DNA of 64,000 bases from Alphaproteobacteria bacterium (GCA_021774335.1 JAJFJD010000033.1:239642-303641); one strand, 5' to 3'. Positions 53,551 through 63,588 are shown, numbered from the stretch's first letter. A program made the numbers and translations. Notes: generated from the letters alone by a model not told the origin.

Positions 53551-54774
53551 GTCGCGCGATCGGCGTTCCCACCGCATCGCGATCAGAAACACCACGAAGC
53601 ACAGTCCGGCCCCGACGGCGAGCGGCCAGTACAGGCCGGCGCGGTCGGCGACCCAGCCCATGGCCACGCCGCCGAGCGCGGGGACACCACGGTTGATCAA
53701 CCCATTGAAGCTGAGCACGCGGCCGCGTACCCGGTTGTCCACCTTCACCTGAATCATGGTCATCGTACCGACGCCCGAACTGGTCATCGCGAAGCCGAAT
53801 ACGACGAGAGCGAGCACGCCGACCCAGAGGAAGTCTGTCGCAATAAAGGCGAAAACACTGATCACCGACAGCAGCGCGCTGAACACCACGCGCGCGGCCA
53901 GGCCGTCGATATTGTGGCGCTTGGCCAAGACCAATCCGGCGATTGTCGCGCCCACACCACGCGCCGCCGTCAGCATGGCGAGACCGCCCGCGCCGGCCGC
54001 GAAGAGCAGTTCCGTCGCGGCGGGCAGCAATTCGTTCATCGGCCGTACCAACAGGGACATGGCGAGCGACAGCAGGATCAACGGGCCGATCGTCGCGTGC
54101 CGCGTGGTGTAGCGGAACCCAAGCAACAGGTCGCCGAGGATCGTCAATTGGCGGCCGGTCTGCGCCTCGCGCGGCGGCAGGTTCATGATGAGCAAGGCGA
54201 AGATGACGCAGAGGTAGCTGACCGCGTTGATCGCAAAGGCCGGCGCCAGCCCATAAGCGGCGATCACCACGCCGGCGATGGCCGGCCCGATGAAGCGCGC
54301 AACGTTGAAAATGATCGAGTTGATCGCGACGGCGGAGGTCAGGTCTTCCTTTTTCACCAGGCTCGGTATCAGGGATTGCCGCGCCGGCTGGTTGAACCCG
54401 CCGACCGCGCCCTGAAACAGCGCCAACGCGAACAGTAATTCGATCGTGATCATGTCGAAATAGACAAAGCTGAACAGCAGGATGGATTGGACGACGGACA
54501 GCGACTGGCAGAAGACGACCACTTTTAGGCGGTCGATCCGATCCGCCAGCACCCCGCCGAAGGGACCCAGCACAACGACAGGGAACAGATCGGCGAACGC
54601 GACCGCCGCCACCCAGAAGGCGGACTCGGTCAACGTCCACGACAACCATCCTACCGCCAGCCGCTGAACCCATAGGCCCGTATGGCTGAAGATGTTGCCC
54701 GTCGTGTAGATCGCAAAATTACGGTTGCGGAAGGCGCCCGTTACGGCACTGAAATCCGCCCAGCCTTTGAACAT
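53542..54774 (-). CDS. Major facilitator superfamily exporter (EntS/TMR-like)
   Basis: A 410-residue MFS permease with about 12 TMs. It starts FRNRNFAIYTTGNIFSHTGLWVQR and has the GGVLADRIDRLKV loop of motif A, as in the enterobactin-exporter/MdtH-like DHA3 group. It probably exports a small hydrophobic compound. It starts 162 bp from the divergent aminopeptidase gene. Confidence 0.87.
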   Translation of the reverse strand: MFKGWADFSAVTGAFRNRNFAIYTTGNIFSHTGLWVQRLAVGWLSWTLTESAFWVAAVAFADLFPVVVLGPFGGVLADRIDRLKVVVFCQSLSVVQSILLFSFVYFDMITIELLFALALFQGAVGGFNQPARQSLIPSLVKKEDLTSAVAINSIIFNVARFIGPAIAGVVIAAYGLAPAFAINAVSYLCVIFALLIMNLPPREAQTGRQLTILGDLLLGFRYTTRHATIGPLILLSLAMSLLVRPMNELLPAATELLFAAGAGGLAMLTAARGVGATIAGLVLAKRHNIDGLAARVVFSALLSVISVFAFIATDFLWVGVLALVVFGFAMTSSGVGTMTMIQVKVDNRVRGRVLSFNGLINRGVPALGGVAMGWVADRAGLYWPLAVGAGLCFVVFLIAMRWERRSRDSS

Positions 54775-54936
54775 TCAGGAACGATTACAATTGCGCTGCC
54801 GGCCCGCGCGGCGGGGCCAGAGGGCTGCATTTTAGCACCGTGCGCCCTAGATAGGACAGGGCTGGATGAACATTTGACCGCGGCCGTCGCAATCCCGACA
54901 CTGCGCCCGCCCGACAATCATGCCCGATAACCACGG

Positions 54937-57585
54937 ATGACGCCGATGAAGACCGACACGCCGCTGACGATCCACCGCAAAGATTACATCCCGCCCGCCT
55001 ACCACATCGAGACGACCGATCTCGACGTAGCGCTCGGCGAGGAAGAGACACGCGTCACCGCAGCGCTACGGATTGTTGCAACGAGTGACGGCGCCGGCCC
55101 GTTGGTCCTGGACGGGGAACATCTAAAGCTGGCCTCGATCGCAATCGACGGCGAGTCCCTGCCCGACGACGCCTATGCCCTTTCCGCGACGACACTGACC
55201 ATCCATGCGCCGCCTAAAACATTCACGCTTGAGACCGTGGCGGTCACCCAGCCGCAGAACAACACGGCGCTGGAGGGGCTGTACAAGTCGAGCGGCAACT
55301 TCTGCACCCAATGCGAGGCCGAGGGCTTCCGGCGCATCACCTGGTATCTGGACCGTCCGGATTCGCTCTCGGTCTTCACGACACGGATCAGCGGCGACAA
55401 GGCGCTCTATCCCGTGTTGCTGTCCAACGGCAACCTAACCGACAGCGGCGACCTGGACGGCGGGAAGCATTTCGCGGTCTGGCACGATCCGTTCCCAAAG
55501 CCGTGTTACCTGTTCGCCCTGGTCGCCGGGAACCTCGCCTGCGTCGAAGACACGTTCACCACCGCATCGGGCCGTGATGTCGTCCTTCGGCTCTACGTCG
55601 AGCCCGGCAAGGAGGACCGTTGCGGACACGCCATGGAGTCGCTGAAGAAATCCATGCGCTGGGACGAAGAGGTGTTCGGCCTGGAATACGACCTGGACAT
55701 CTACATGATCGTCGCGGTCAGCGACTTCAACATGGGGGCGATGGAGAACAAGGGCCTCAACGTCTTCAACGACAAATACGTCCTGGCCAATCCGGAAACG
55801 GCGACCGACAGCGACTATGCGAATATCGAAGCGATTATCGCGCATGAGTATTTCCACAACTGGACCGGCAACCGGGTGACCTGCCGCGACTGGTTTCAGC
55901 TCAGCCTGAAGGAAGGCCTGACGGTGTTCCGCGATCAGCAGTTCTCCGCCGATATGGGATCGGCGGCGGTCGAACGCATCAAGCAGGTCCGCGCCCTGCG
56001 CGCACGCCAGTTCCCCGAGGATGCGGGACCGATGGCGCATCCGGTGCGGCCGGACTCCTATATCGAAATCAACAACTTCTACACATCGACCGTCTACGAG
56101 AAAGGCGCCGAGGTCATTCGCATGATTCACCGGCTGCTCGGCCGCGACAGCTTCCGCAAGGGCATGGACCTCTATTTCCAGCGGCACGACGGACAGGCGG
56201 TCACGTGCGAGGATTTCGTGAAAGCCATGGAGGACGCCAACGGGGCGGACCTCGGACAGTTCCGCCTTTGGTACAGCCAGGCGGGCACGCCGGCCCTAAC
56301 GATGTCGGACAGCTACAACGCGGATGGCAAGACCTACGATCTCACCATTGCCCAGGCGACCGCCCCGACGCCGGGACAAGCCAAGAAGGAAGCGCTGCAT
56401 ATCCCGATCGAGGTCGGATTGCTCGGCGGTGACGGCGCAGCCTTGACGGTTGCACTCGACGGCGAGAGCGATGCTGCGTCTTCGCGCATTCTCAACCTGC
56501 GATCCGCCGAACAGACATTCCGCTTTACCGACGTGCCGGAGAAACCGACGCCGTCGATTCTGCGGGAATTCTCCGCACCGGTCACCGTGACGATCGATCT
56601 GTCGGACGAGCAACGGCGGCGCCTGATCGCGCATGACGGCGATGCATTCACGCGCTGGGAATCGGCGCAGCAATACGGCACGGCGCTGCTGCTGGACATG
56701 ATTGCCGCGATCCAGGCAGGCAAGGATCCCAAGATCGATTCCGCCTTCATCGACGCCCTCGGCAACGTTCTGCAGGACGACGCGCTCGACAAGGCGTTGA
56801 TCGCCGAGACACTGGTCCTGCCAAGCGAGGAATATCTCGGTCAGCAGACGGACGAGGTGGACGTCGATTCAACCCATGCCGCACGGGAATTGCTGCGGCG
56901 GACCATCGGCACCCAATTGCAGGACGCGTTCCTCGCCGCCTACCACGGCAACGCGAGCAACCGGCCCTACGAACCCACGCCGGCGGAAGCGGGCCGCCGA
57001 CGGCTGCGCAACATCGCCCTCAGCTATCTCGGCGCGACCGAGGACCCGGCGATGGTCGACCTCTGCGTCGAGCAAACCCAGACCGCCGACAACATGACCG
57101 ACCATATGGGCGCGCTCGCGGTGTTGAACGATCTCGACGGCCCGGCCCGCGGCGACGCAATGGACGCCTTCTATGACAAATGGGAAAACGACTCGCTGGT
57201 TGTGGATAAATGGTTCTCGCTGCAGGCCATTTCGACGCTGCCGGGCACGTTGAAGGCGGTCTCCGACCTGTTGAGCCATCCGGCCTTTTCGATGCGCACC
57301 CCGAACAAGGTACGCTCCCTGGTCGGTGCCTTTTGCATGGCCAACCCGCTGCGCTTCCACGCAAGCGACGGCAGCGGCTACGACTTCCTCGCCGAGCGGG
57401 TCCGCGAAATCGATCCGTTGAACCCACAAGTCGCGGCGCGCCTCGTCGGTGCGTTCGGGCAGTGGCGGCGCTACGACGACTACCGTCAAACACGCATGAA
57501 GGCAGCATTAGAACAAATCGTGTCTACGGAAGGTCTGTCCCGGGATGTCTACGAAATCGCATCGAAGACACTCGGCAAATCATAA
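54937..57585 (+). CDS. pepN: Aminopeptidase N
   Basis: An 882-residue M1 zinc aminopeptidase of usual length. The exopeptidase motif GAMENKGLNVF and zinc site HEYFHNW with the downstream Glu (LKEGLTVF) are intact. It has the PepN C-terminal ARM-like domain (after about 540). It releases N-terminal residues from peptides in the cytoplasm, a natural partner of dipeptide import. The start is ATG 54937 or ATG 54946. Confidence 0.95.
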   Translation: MTPMKTDTPLTIHRKDYIPPAYHIETTDLDVALGEEETRVTAALRIVATSDGAGPLVLDGEHLKLASIAIDGESLPDDAYALSATTLTIHAPPKTFTLETVAVTQPQNNTALEGLYKSSGNFCTQCEAEGFRRITWYLDRPDSLSVFTTRISGDKALYPVLLSNGNLTDSGDLDGGKHFAVWHDPFPKPCYLFALVAGNLACVEDTFTTASGRDVVLRLYVEPGKEDRCGHAMESLKKSMRWDEEVFGLEYDLDIYMIVAVSDFNMGAMENKGLNVFNDKYVLANPETATDSDYANIEAIIAHEYFHNWTGNRVTCRDWFQLSLKEGLTVFRDQQFSADMGSAAVERIKQVRALRARQFPEDAGPMAHPVRPDSYIEINNFYTSTVYEKGAEVIRMIHRLLGRDSFRKGMDLYFQRHDGQAVTCEDFVKAMEDANGADLGQFRLWYSQAGTPALTMSDSYNADGKTYDLTIAQATAPTPGQAKKEALHIPIEVGLLGGDGAALTVALDGESDAASSRILNLRSAEQTFRFTDVPEKPTPSILREFSAPVTVTIDLSDEQRRRLIAHDGDAFTRWESAQQYGTALLLDMIAAIQAGKDPKIDSAFIDALGNVLQDDALDKALIAETLVLPSEEYLGQQTDEVDVDSTHAARELLRRTIGTQLQDAFLAAYHGNASNRPYEPTPAEAGRRRLRNIALSYLGATEDPAMVDLCVEQTQTADNMTDHMGALAVLNDLDGPARGDAMDAFYDKWENDSLVVDKWFSLQAISTLPGTLKAVSDLLSHPAFSMRTPNKVRSLVGAFCMANPLRFHASDGSGYDFLAERVREIDPLNPQVAARLVGAFGQWRRYDDYRQTRMKAALEQIVSTEGLSRDVYEIASKTLGKS

Positions 57586-57692
57586 AGGCCTAGTCGTCCT
57601 CAACTTCCTATCACGGGAAATTTAGAGGCCCGCGACCAGGGTCTGGTGTACTACTCGCGTACCGGTGAGGGGCAGACTCAACGAGGAACACG

Positions 57693-59120
57693 ATGGTCAA
57701 AATAATAGAAACGGATATCTGCATCATCGGCGCGGGATCAGGCGGCCTTTCCGTCGCCGCCGGTGCGTCGCAGATGGGCGCCCGCACCGTCCTGCTGGAA
57801 AAAAGCAAGATGGGTGGCGACTGCTTGAATTACGGCTGCGTGCCCTCCAAGGCGCTGATCGCCGCCGGCCATGCGGCGCATGTCATGCGCAACAGCAAGA
57901 AGTTCGGCATCGAGCCACAGGAACCGCAGGTCGATTTCCAAGGCGTCCATGACCATGTGCACGGCGTGATCGGTGCGATCGCGCCGCATGATTCGGTGGA
58001 ACGGTTCGAAGGCCTCGGCGTCACGGTGATCCAGGAGGCCGGGCGCTTCGTCAGCCGCAACGAGATCGAAGCCGGCGACACCCGGATCAAGGCGAAATAC
58101 ATCGTCGTCGCCACGGGCTCGTCGGCCGGCGTCCCGCCGATCTCCGGGCTGCAGGACGTGCCGTTCATGACCAACGAGACGGTCTTCGACCTCACCGAGC
58201 AACCCTCGCATCTGATTGTCGTGGGCGGCGGGCCGATCGGCAGCGAGTTGGCGCAGGCACACCGCCGCCTCGGCGCGAAGGTCACCGTGCTGGAGATGTT
58301 CAGCATCCTCGGCAAGGACGACCCGGAAGTGACCGCGGTCGTGAAGCGGCGACTGGCGCAGGAAGGCATCGACCTGCGCGAAGGCATCTCGATCAAACAG
58401 GTCGCCAAGGGCGGCGACGGCGTATCGGTCGAGATCGAGACCGACGGCAAGACCGAAACGATTTCGGGTAGCCATCTGCTGATCGCCGCCGGGCGCAGCC
58501 CGAACCTGGATGGACTGGACCTGGAAACTGCCGGGATCGAGTATAGCAAGAAGGGCATCGAAGTGGACGCCCGGCTCCGCACAACTAACAAGAAGGTCTT
58601 CGCCATCGGCGACGTGGCAGGCGGTTATCAGTTTACCCACATGGCCGGCTATCACGCGGGCATCGTCATTCGCAACATGCTGTTCAAGCTTCCCGCCAAG
58701 GTGAATTACCGCGCGGTACCCTGGGTCACCTACACCGACCCGGAAATTGCCCATGTCGGCCAGTCCGAGGCGCAAGCCAAGGAAACGCTTGGCAAGGACA
58801 TCCGCATCTTGCGCTTCGCCTTCAACGAGAACGATCGCGCGCAGGCGGAGCACGAGACCGACGGGCTGATCAAGGTGGTCACCGACAAGAAAGGTCGCGT
58901 GCTCGGTGCGTCAATCGTCGGTGCGCGGGCCGGTGAACTCCTATTGCCCTGGGTCATGGCGGTCGACCAGCAGCAGAAGATCGGCAAGTTCGCGGGCCTG
59001 ATCGCGCCCTACCCGACGCTCAGCGAAGTGTCGAAGCGCGCCGCCGGCAGCTATTACATCCCGTCGCTGTTCAGCGACCGCACGAAGAAGATCGTTCGCT
59101 TCCTGATGAAGTGGTTCTGA
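57693..59120 (+). CDS. Dihydrolipoyl-dehydrogenase-like / mercuric-reductase-like flavoprotein
   Basis: A 475-residue class I pyridine nucleotide-disulfide oxidoreductase. The FAD motif IIGAGSGGLSVAAGA, redox pair in GDCLNYGCVPSK, NAD motif GGGPIGSELA and the C-terminal dimerisation domain are present. The usual C-terminal catalytic His-x4-Glu block of E3 enzymes (HPTLSE) is seen here as APYPTLSE, so the His is replaced. The chain ends IVRFLMKWF. No metal-binding N-terminal domain. The role is a disulfide reductase of unknown partner. Confidence 0.85.
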   Translation: MVKIIETDICIIGAGSGGLSVAAGASQMGARTVLLEKSKMGGDCLNYGCVPSKALIAAGHAAHVMRNSKKFGIEPQEPQVDFQGVHDHVHGVIGAIAPHDSVERFEGLGVTVIQEAGRFVSRNEIEAGDTRIKAKYIVVATGSSAGVPPISGLQDVPFMTNETVFDLTEQPSHLIVVGGGPIGSELAQAHRRLGAKVTVLEMFSILGKDDPEVTAVVKRRLAQEGIDLREGISIKQVAKGGDGVSVEIETDGKTETISGSHLLIAAGRSPNLDGLDLETAGIEYSKKGIEVDARLRTTNKKVFAIGDVAGGYQFTHMAGYHAGIVIRNMLFKLPAKVNYRAVPWVTYTDPEIAHVGQSEAQAKETLGKDIRILRFAFNENDRAQAEHETDGLIKVVTDKKGRVLGASIVGARAGELLLPWVMAVDQQQKIGKFAGLIAPYPTLSEVSKRAAGSYYIPSLFSDRTKKIVRFLMKWF

Positions 59121-59135
59121 GCGCTTAATAAGCAG

Positions 59136-59924
59136 TCAGCGGGAGCCGAGACCGTAAGGCTCGGCCCAGCTCAAGCCATCCAGCGTGTCGCCTTTCGGCG
59201 CATACTCGCAGCCGACCCAGCCGGTGTAGCCGAGGTCGTCGATAACCTCGAACATGTGCGGGATGTTGACCTCGCCGTATTGCGGTTCGTGCCGCCCCGG
59301 CACGCTGGAGAACTGGATATGGCTGATCAGGTCCCAGTTGCGGCGCAAACCTTCGGCCAGATCCCCTTCCATGATCTGCATATGATACAGGTCGTATTGC
59401 AGGAACAGATTGTCGCTGCCGACCGCCTCGATGATCCGCCGGGTATGCGTCGTGTCGGTATGCAAATAGCCCGGCACGTCGCGCAGGTTGAGCGGCTCAA
59501 GGTTGAGCTTCACGCTCTTCGCCTTGGCGACCTCGGCGGCGACCTTCAGATTGTCGATAAAGACTTCCTCACAGGCGGCGGCGGACACGCCGTCGGGCAC
59601 GACGCCGGCCATCAGATGGATCATGCCTGCGCCCAACCCGGTCGCGTATTCCAAAGCCTGATCGAGGCTTTCGCGGAAATCGCCCTGACGGCCCGGCAAG
59701 GCCGCGAGCCCCTTCTCGCCGGCATCCGCATCGCCCGGCGGCGAATTGAGCAGGATCAGTTCGACCCCGGCGTCGTCGATCCATTGACGCACGTCGGCCA
59801 CCGGCGTGCCATAGGGCCGGAGAAACTCGACCGCCTCGAACCCGGCCGCGCGCGCTGCCTGAAACCGCGCGGGCGGTTCCAACTCGGGAAACATCATTGA
59901 TAAATTGGCGGCGAATTTCAGCAT
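59136..59924 (-). CDS. hyi: Hydroxypyruvate-isomerase-like TIM-barrel protein
   Basis: A 262-residue AP-endonuclease-family-2 TIM barrel of the Hyi type (MLKFAANLSMMFPE, LLNSPPGDADAGEKGLAALPGR). Hyi interconverts hydroxypyruvate and tartronate semialdehyde. The metal ligand blocks NLEPLN, LQYDLYHMQIMEGD, and VGCEYAPKG are present. ATG 59924 has GGAGGGG upstream. It is last in the operon after the SucD-like gene, 65 bp away. Confidence 0.85.
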   Translation of the reverse strand: MLKFAANLSMMFPELEPPARFQAARAAGFEAVEFLRPYGTPVADVRQWIDDAGVELILLNSPPGDADAGEKGLAALPGRQGDFRESLDQALEYATGLGAGMIHLMAGVVPDGVSAAACEEVFIDNLKVAAEVAKAKSVKLNLEPLNLRDVPGYLHTDTTHTRRIIEAVGSDNLFLQYDLYHMQIMEGDLAEGLRRNWDLISHIQFSSVPGRHEPQYGEVNIPHMFEVIDDLGYTGWVGCEYAPKGDTLDGLSWAEPYGLGSR

Positions 59925-59989
59925 GGCCCCTCCTCGGTCGGAAGCGACCACTCTAGGCAACCGAACGGGGGATCGGCAACCGCGATGCG

Positions 59990-60859
59990 TCAGCCGACGA
60001 TCGCGCGCATCGCATCGCCCGCCATCGACGGGGAGTCGAGCACCTGCACACCGGCCGCTTCGAACGCCGCCTTCTTGGACGCATAGGTACCCTTGTCGCC
60101 GACCACGATGGCGCCGGCATGGCCCATCTTCTTGCCCGGCGGCGACGCCGCGCCCGCGACGAAGGCGACCAGTGGCTTGTTCATGGACGCGGCGTATTCG
60201 GCCGCTTCCTCTTCCATGGTGCCACCGATCTCACCGACGATGACGACCTGATCGGTCCCGTCATGCGCATCGAGCTGCTTGAGCGCCTGCAACGTCGTGG
60301 TGCCGATGATCGGATCGCCGCCGATGCCGATGAAGGCGGAGATTCCAAACCCGGCCTCGACCATCTTCATGCAGATGAAGGTGCCGAGACTGCCGCTGCG
60401 CGAAATCACGCCGACGCGGCCCGGGCGCAAGATGCGCTCGTTGAACGCCGGCATGAAGCCTACGAAATTCTCGCCGGTGGTCACGACGCCGGTCGTGTTC
60501 GGGCCGATGACCTGACAACCGGCCTCGTCGGCCGCCGCGAGGAAATACATCACGTCCTGCACCGGGATATGCTCGGTCAGGCAGACGATCTTCTTCACCC
60601 CGGCCTCGATCGCGTCCATCGCCGCGGCCTTGGCGCCGAGCGGCGGAATGAACATCACCGCGACCTCGAACCCCTTGCCGGCCATGGCGTCCTGCGCGGT
60701 GCCATAGACCGGCAGCCCGATATGTTCGGTGCCGGCCTTGCGCGGATTTACGCCGCCCATGATCTTCGTGCCGTATTCCATCATGCGCTCGGCCCAGAAG
60801 GTGCCTTGCTTGCCGGTTAATCCCTGCACCAGAACGCGGTCGTTTTTCTGAACAATCAT
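59990..60859 (-). CDS. Acyl-CoA ligase (NDP-forming) alpha subunit, SucD-like
   Basis: A 289-residue alpha subunit of the succinyl-CoA synthetase type. The phosphohistidine is His247 (MGHAGAIV), and the CoA-binding [14 protein letters not shown] and [10 protein letters not shown] blocks are present. The family includes succinate, malate and sulfoacetate ligases. It overlaps the SucC-like gene by 4 bp. The adjoining acylating ALDH makes a role outside the TCA cycle likely. Confidence 0.88.
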   Translation of the reverse strand: MIVQKNDRVLVQGLTGKQGTFWAERMMEYGTKIMGGVNPRKAGTEHIGLPVYGTAQDAMAGKGFEVAVMFIPPLGAKAAAMDAIEAGVKKIVCLTEHIPVQDVMYFLAAADEAGCQVIGPNTTGVVTTGENFVGFMPAFNERILRPGRVGVISRSGSLGTFICMKMVEAGFGISAFIGIGGDPIIGTTTLQALKQLDAHDGTDQVVIVGEIGGTMEEEAAEYAASMNKPLVAFVAGAASPPGKKMGHAGAIVVGDKGTYASKKAAFEAAGVQVLDSPSMAGDAMRAIVG

Positions 60860-61980
60860 TTCGCTGCCGCCACCGCCGCTTTCACGGCGTCATCCATTTT
60901 GTCATAAGGCTCCATGCCCAGCCGGTCGCGCACCATGGCGACCGCTTCCACGTCGCCGGTGCCGTGGATTGAGAAGAAGACCGGAAGATCGGGCTTCAAT
61001 TCAAGCCAGGCGTTGACGATGCCCTCGGCCATCACGTCGGTACGGGCGAACGCACCGCAGAAATTCACCAGCAGGCTCTTGATCTTCCGGTTGGCCATGA
61101 CGAGTTCCAGCGCGGGCTTGCCGAGTGTATAGGCCTCGCCGCCAATCTCGAGAAAGTTGGCCGGCTGCCCGCCGTAATAACGAACCATGTCCATCGTAGT
61201 CATCGTCAGGCCCGCGCCGTTGGCGAGGATGCCCACGTCGCCGTCCAGATCGATGTATTTGAGGCCGGCGGCCTGCGCCTGTTCTTCCAAGGCGGTCAGT
61301 TTTTCGGGCGCTGCCTTTTCGCGCAATTCGCCATGGCGCGCCGCCCCGGAATCTTCGAGCGTGAATTTGCAATCCAGCGCGACGATATCGCCTGCACCGG
61401 TAACGACCAGCGGATTGATCTCGACAAGCTCGCCGTCATTTTCGGCATACACTTGATAGAGCTTTTCGAGCGCCGCCGACGTTGCCGCCTGACGATCGCC
61501 CAGCCCGCGCGGCGCCAGCATTGCATCAATCGCCGCCCCGGTGACGCCCTTGCGGATATCGACCGTCAGGCGCACCAGCTTGTCCGGATGGTCGGCCGCG
61601 ACCTCCTCGATGTCCATGCCGCCTTCGGTAGAGAACATGATCAGCGGGCCCTTGCTCGCCTGATCGTTCATCACCGCCGCATAGTATTCCGTGCCGATAT
61701 CGACCTGCGCCTCGACCAGCACCTTCTCGACGGTGTGGATACCGATGGTCATGCCGATGATCGCCTCGGCGGCTGCGCGGGCCTCGTCCGGCGTCGCGGC
61801 GAGTTTGATCCCGCCGGCCTTGCCCCGCTTGCCCGTCGGCACCTGTGCCTTGACGACACAGGGGCCTATCCGCGCCGCGACATCCGCTGCTGCATCGGGT
61901 GTCGTGGCCAGGGCGCTGTCAGGTACAGCGATCCCAGCGGCGGCGAGCAGAGGCTTCGCCGCATATTCCTCGAAATCCAT
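60856..61980 (-). CDS. Acyl-CoA ligase (NDP-forming) beta subunit, SucC-like
   Basis: A 374-residue ATP-grasp beta subunit. GIAVPDSALATTP at the N-terminus, KAQVPTGKRGKAGGIK nucleotide loop and LVEINPLVVTG with the metal-binding Glu/Asn are present. It is slightly shorter than E. coli SucC (388 residues). The gap from the ALDH stop to its ATG is only 3 bp, and it overlaps the alpha subunit by 4 bp, so the three genes are tightly coupled. Confidence 0.88.
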   Translation of the reverse strand: MDFEEYAAKPLLAAAGIAVPDSALATTPDAAADVAARIGPCVVKAQVPTGKRGKAGGIKLAATPDEARAAAEAIIGMTIGIHTVEKVLVEAQVDIGTEYYAAVMNDQASKGPLIMFSTEGGMDIEEVAADHPDKLVRLTVDIRKGVTGAAIDAMLAPRGLGDRQAATSAALEKLYQVYAENDGELVEINPLVVTGAGDIVALDCKFTLEDSGAARHGELREKAAPEKLTALEEQAQAAGLKYIDLDGDVGILANGAGLTMTTMDMVRYYGGQPANFLEIGGEAYTLGKPALELVMANRKIKSLLVNFCGAFARTDVMAEGIVNAWLELKPDLPVFFSIHGTGDVEAVAMVRDRLGMEPYDKMDDAVKAAVAAAK

Positions 61981-61983
61981 CGG

Positions 61984-63423
61984 TTATTTCCCGTAGCGGT
62001 TCCAGTGAGCGCCGAACAATTCTTCCTCGCTCGGCTTGTCCTCGCCAATCTCGGTGACGAGATGGGTGATATTAATGAAATGCCGCCAGTTCAGGTTCTC
62101 CGAGATCGAGTTGCCGGCCCACGTCCCGCAGCCCATCGACAGCGTGAAGTTGAGGCCATTGTTGAACGACCCGCCGTTGCCGAAGGTATGCGCCTGATTG
62201 ACCAGGACGCGCACGACCTTGAGGTCTTCCGCCAGCGACCGGGCATGATCCGGCGTATTGGTATGAATGCCGACCGAATGCCCGGCCCCCTGGTAATCCA
62301 GAATCGCTTGCACATGATCTTTTGCGGCTTGGAAGTCCTTCGCCTTGTAAATCGTCAGCGCCAGGGACAATTTCTCGCCGGAGAAGGGATAGTCTGGCCC
62401 GATTCCCTGATCTTCGACCATGAAGAATTTCGCTGACTTCGCGGCTTCCGGCAGACCGCACAAATCGGCGAAAATGTCAGGATCGCGCGCGATGATGTGG
62501 CGATTCAGCTTGCCGTCCTTCCACAACGTATCGCGGATGCGGGTGCATTCCTCCGGGGTGGCGCGGTAGCCGCCGGCGCGCTCCAGCGCCGCCATTGCGT
62601 CTTCGTAACAATCCTCGACAATGGTGACGGAATTCTCCGACGAGCAGGACGTGGCATTGTCGAAGATCTTCGACGCACAGATTTTCTGCGCCGCATCGTC
62701 GAAATCCGCATCCGCGTCGATGATCACCGGTACGTTGCCCGCCCCAACGCCAATCGCCGGCGTGCCGCTGGAATAGGCGCCGCGCACATTGTTCTGACTG
62801 CCGGTCACGACCACCAGGTCGACCGCCTTCATCAGCAACGTCGTCATTTCGCGGGTCACCGGCGACGGTAGGATCTGCACCAGATCTTCCGGCAGGCCGA
62901 TCTTCTTCAACTCGGCGCGCATGTAGTCGACCGTCTTCGACGTAGTCGCATACCCGGACGGTGATGGTGCCACGATAACAGCGTTTCCGCCCTTGACCGC
63001 CATCATGGCCTTGTTCACGGGCGTGGCGGCCGGGTTGGTCGAGGGCGTGATGGCGCCGACGACGCCGACCGGCTTCGCGTATTTCACCAGGCCCTTGGCC
63101 TTATCTTCCTCGATGATACCAACGGTGCGCTCGCGCATCAGGTCGCGCAGCGTGCCGAAGGTCTTGCGCGTGTTCTTGATCACCTTATCCGGGACATTGC
63201 CGAGGCCGGTATCGCGCACCGCGGTTTCCGCTAATTCCTGCGCATGGTCCGGGCTGTAAATCGACCAGGCGAGCGCGGTGACCGCTTCGTCCACCCGGGC
63301 CTGATCCGCACCCTCGAACGCCTGCATGGCGATGCGGCCCTGATGCACCAAGGCATCAACGGCGGCGGCCACTTGCGACAAATCCTGGCCAGCTTGTTTC
63401 GGTTCGGCGATTGCCTGCGACAT
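61984..63423 (-). CDS. CoA-acylating aldehyde dehydrogenase (sulfoacetaldehyde/succinate-semialdehyde type)
   Basis: A 479-residue acylating ALDH that converts an aldehyde, CoA and NAD(P) to an acyl-CoA. Core motifs: GAITPSTNPAATPVNK, VTGSQNNVRGAYSSG, GVGAGNVP, and catalytic Cys in DNATSCSSENS. It is close to SauS-type sulfoacetaldehyde dehydrogenases and to the ALDH half of AdhE-like enzymes. The ATG at 63423 has GGAG 6 bp upstream; a GTG at 63426 is too close to that site. First gene of a four-gene operon with SucCD-like ligase and Hyi. Substrate not proven. Confidence 0.85.
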   Translation of the reverse strand: MSQAIAEPKQAGQDLSQVAAAVDALVHQGRIAMQAFEGADQARVDEAVTALAWSIYSPDHAQELAETAVRDTGLGNVPDKVIKNTRKTFGTLRDLMRERTVGIIEEDKAKGLVKYAKPVGVVGAITPSTNPAATPVNKAMMAVKGGNAVIVAPSPSGYATTSKTVDYMRAELKKIGLPEDLVQILPSPVTREMTTLLMKAVDLVVVTGSQNNVRGAYSSGTPAIGVGAGNVPVIIDADADFDDAAQKICASKIFDNATSCSSENSVTIVEDCYEDAMAALERAGGYRATPEECTRIRDTLWKDGKLNRHIIARDPDIFADLCGLPEAAKSAKFFMVEDQGIGPDYPFSGEKLSLALTIYKAKDFQAAKDHVQAILDYQGAGHSVGIHTNTPDHARSLAEDLKVVRVLVNQAHTFGNGGSFNNGLNFTLSMGCGTWAGNSISENLNWRHFINITHLVTEIGEDKPSEEELFGAHWNRYGK

Positions 63424-63532
63424 CACGATCTCCAGTCATTCAAGGACGCGCTAAATTTCACTGAATAAAACATAACGTTCCGTTTTTTGCAATTTTTACC
63501 GGAATAATTCCCAATTTCCACAGAATCCACAG

Positions 63533-63565
63533 AAAAAGGGCCGCACCCGAATGGCGCGGCCCTTT
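63533..63565 (-). terminator. Rho-independent terminator after groEL
   Basis: AAAGGGCCGC and GCGGCCCTTT form a 10-bp stem with an 11-nt loop. On the minus strand a run of T follows directly (AAAAA on the plus strand). It starts about 24 bp past the groEL stop. Confidence 0.9.
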
Positions 63566-63588
63566 CCGGTAACCGATAACGGACAGGC

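Noticed and set aside
57738..58853. 371-codon minus-strand ORF opposite the E3-like gene
   Set aside because: Antisense shadow of a gene with intact catalytic motifs; no start site or family.
59990..61980. TCA-cycle succinyl-CoA synthetase
   Set aside because: The neighbours are an acylating aldehyde dehydrogenase and Hyi, not sucAB/mdh. I leave the substrate open and do not name sucCD as symbols.
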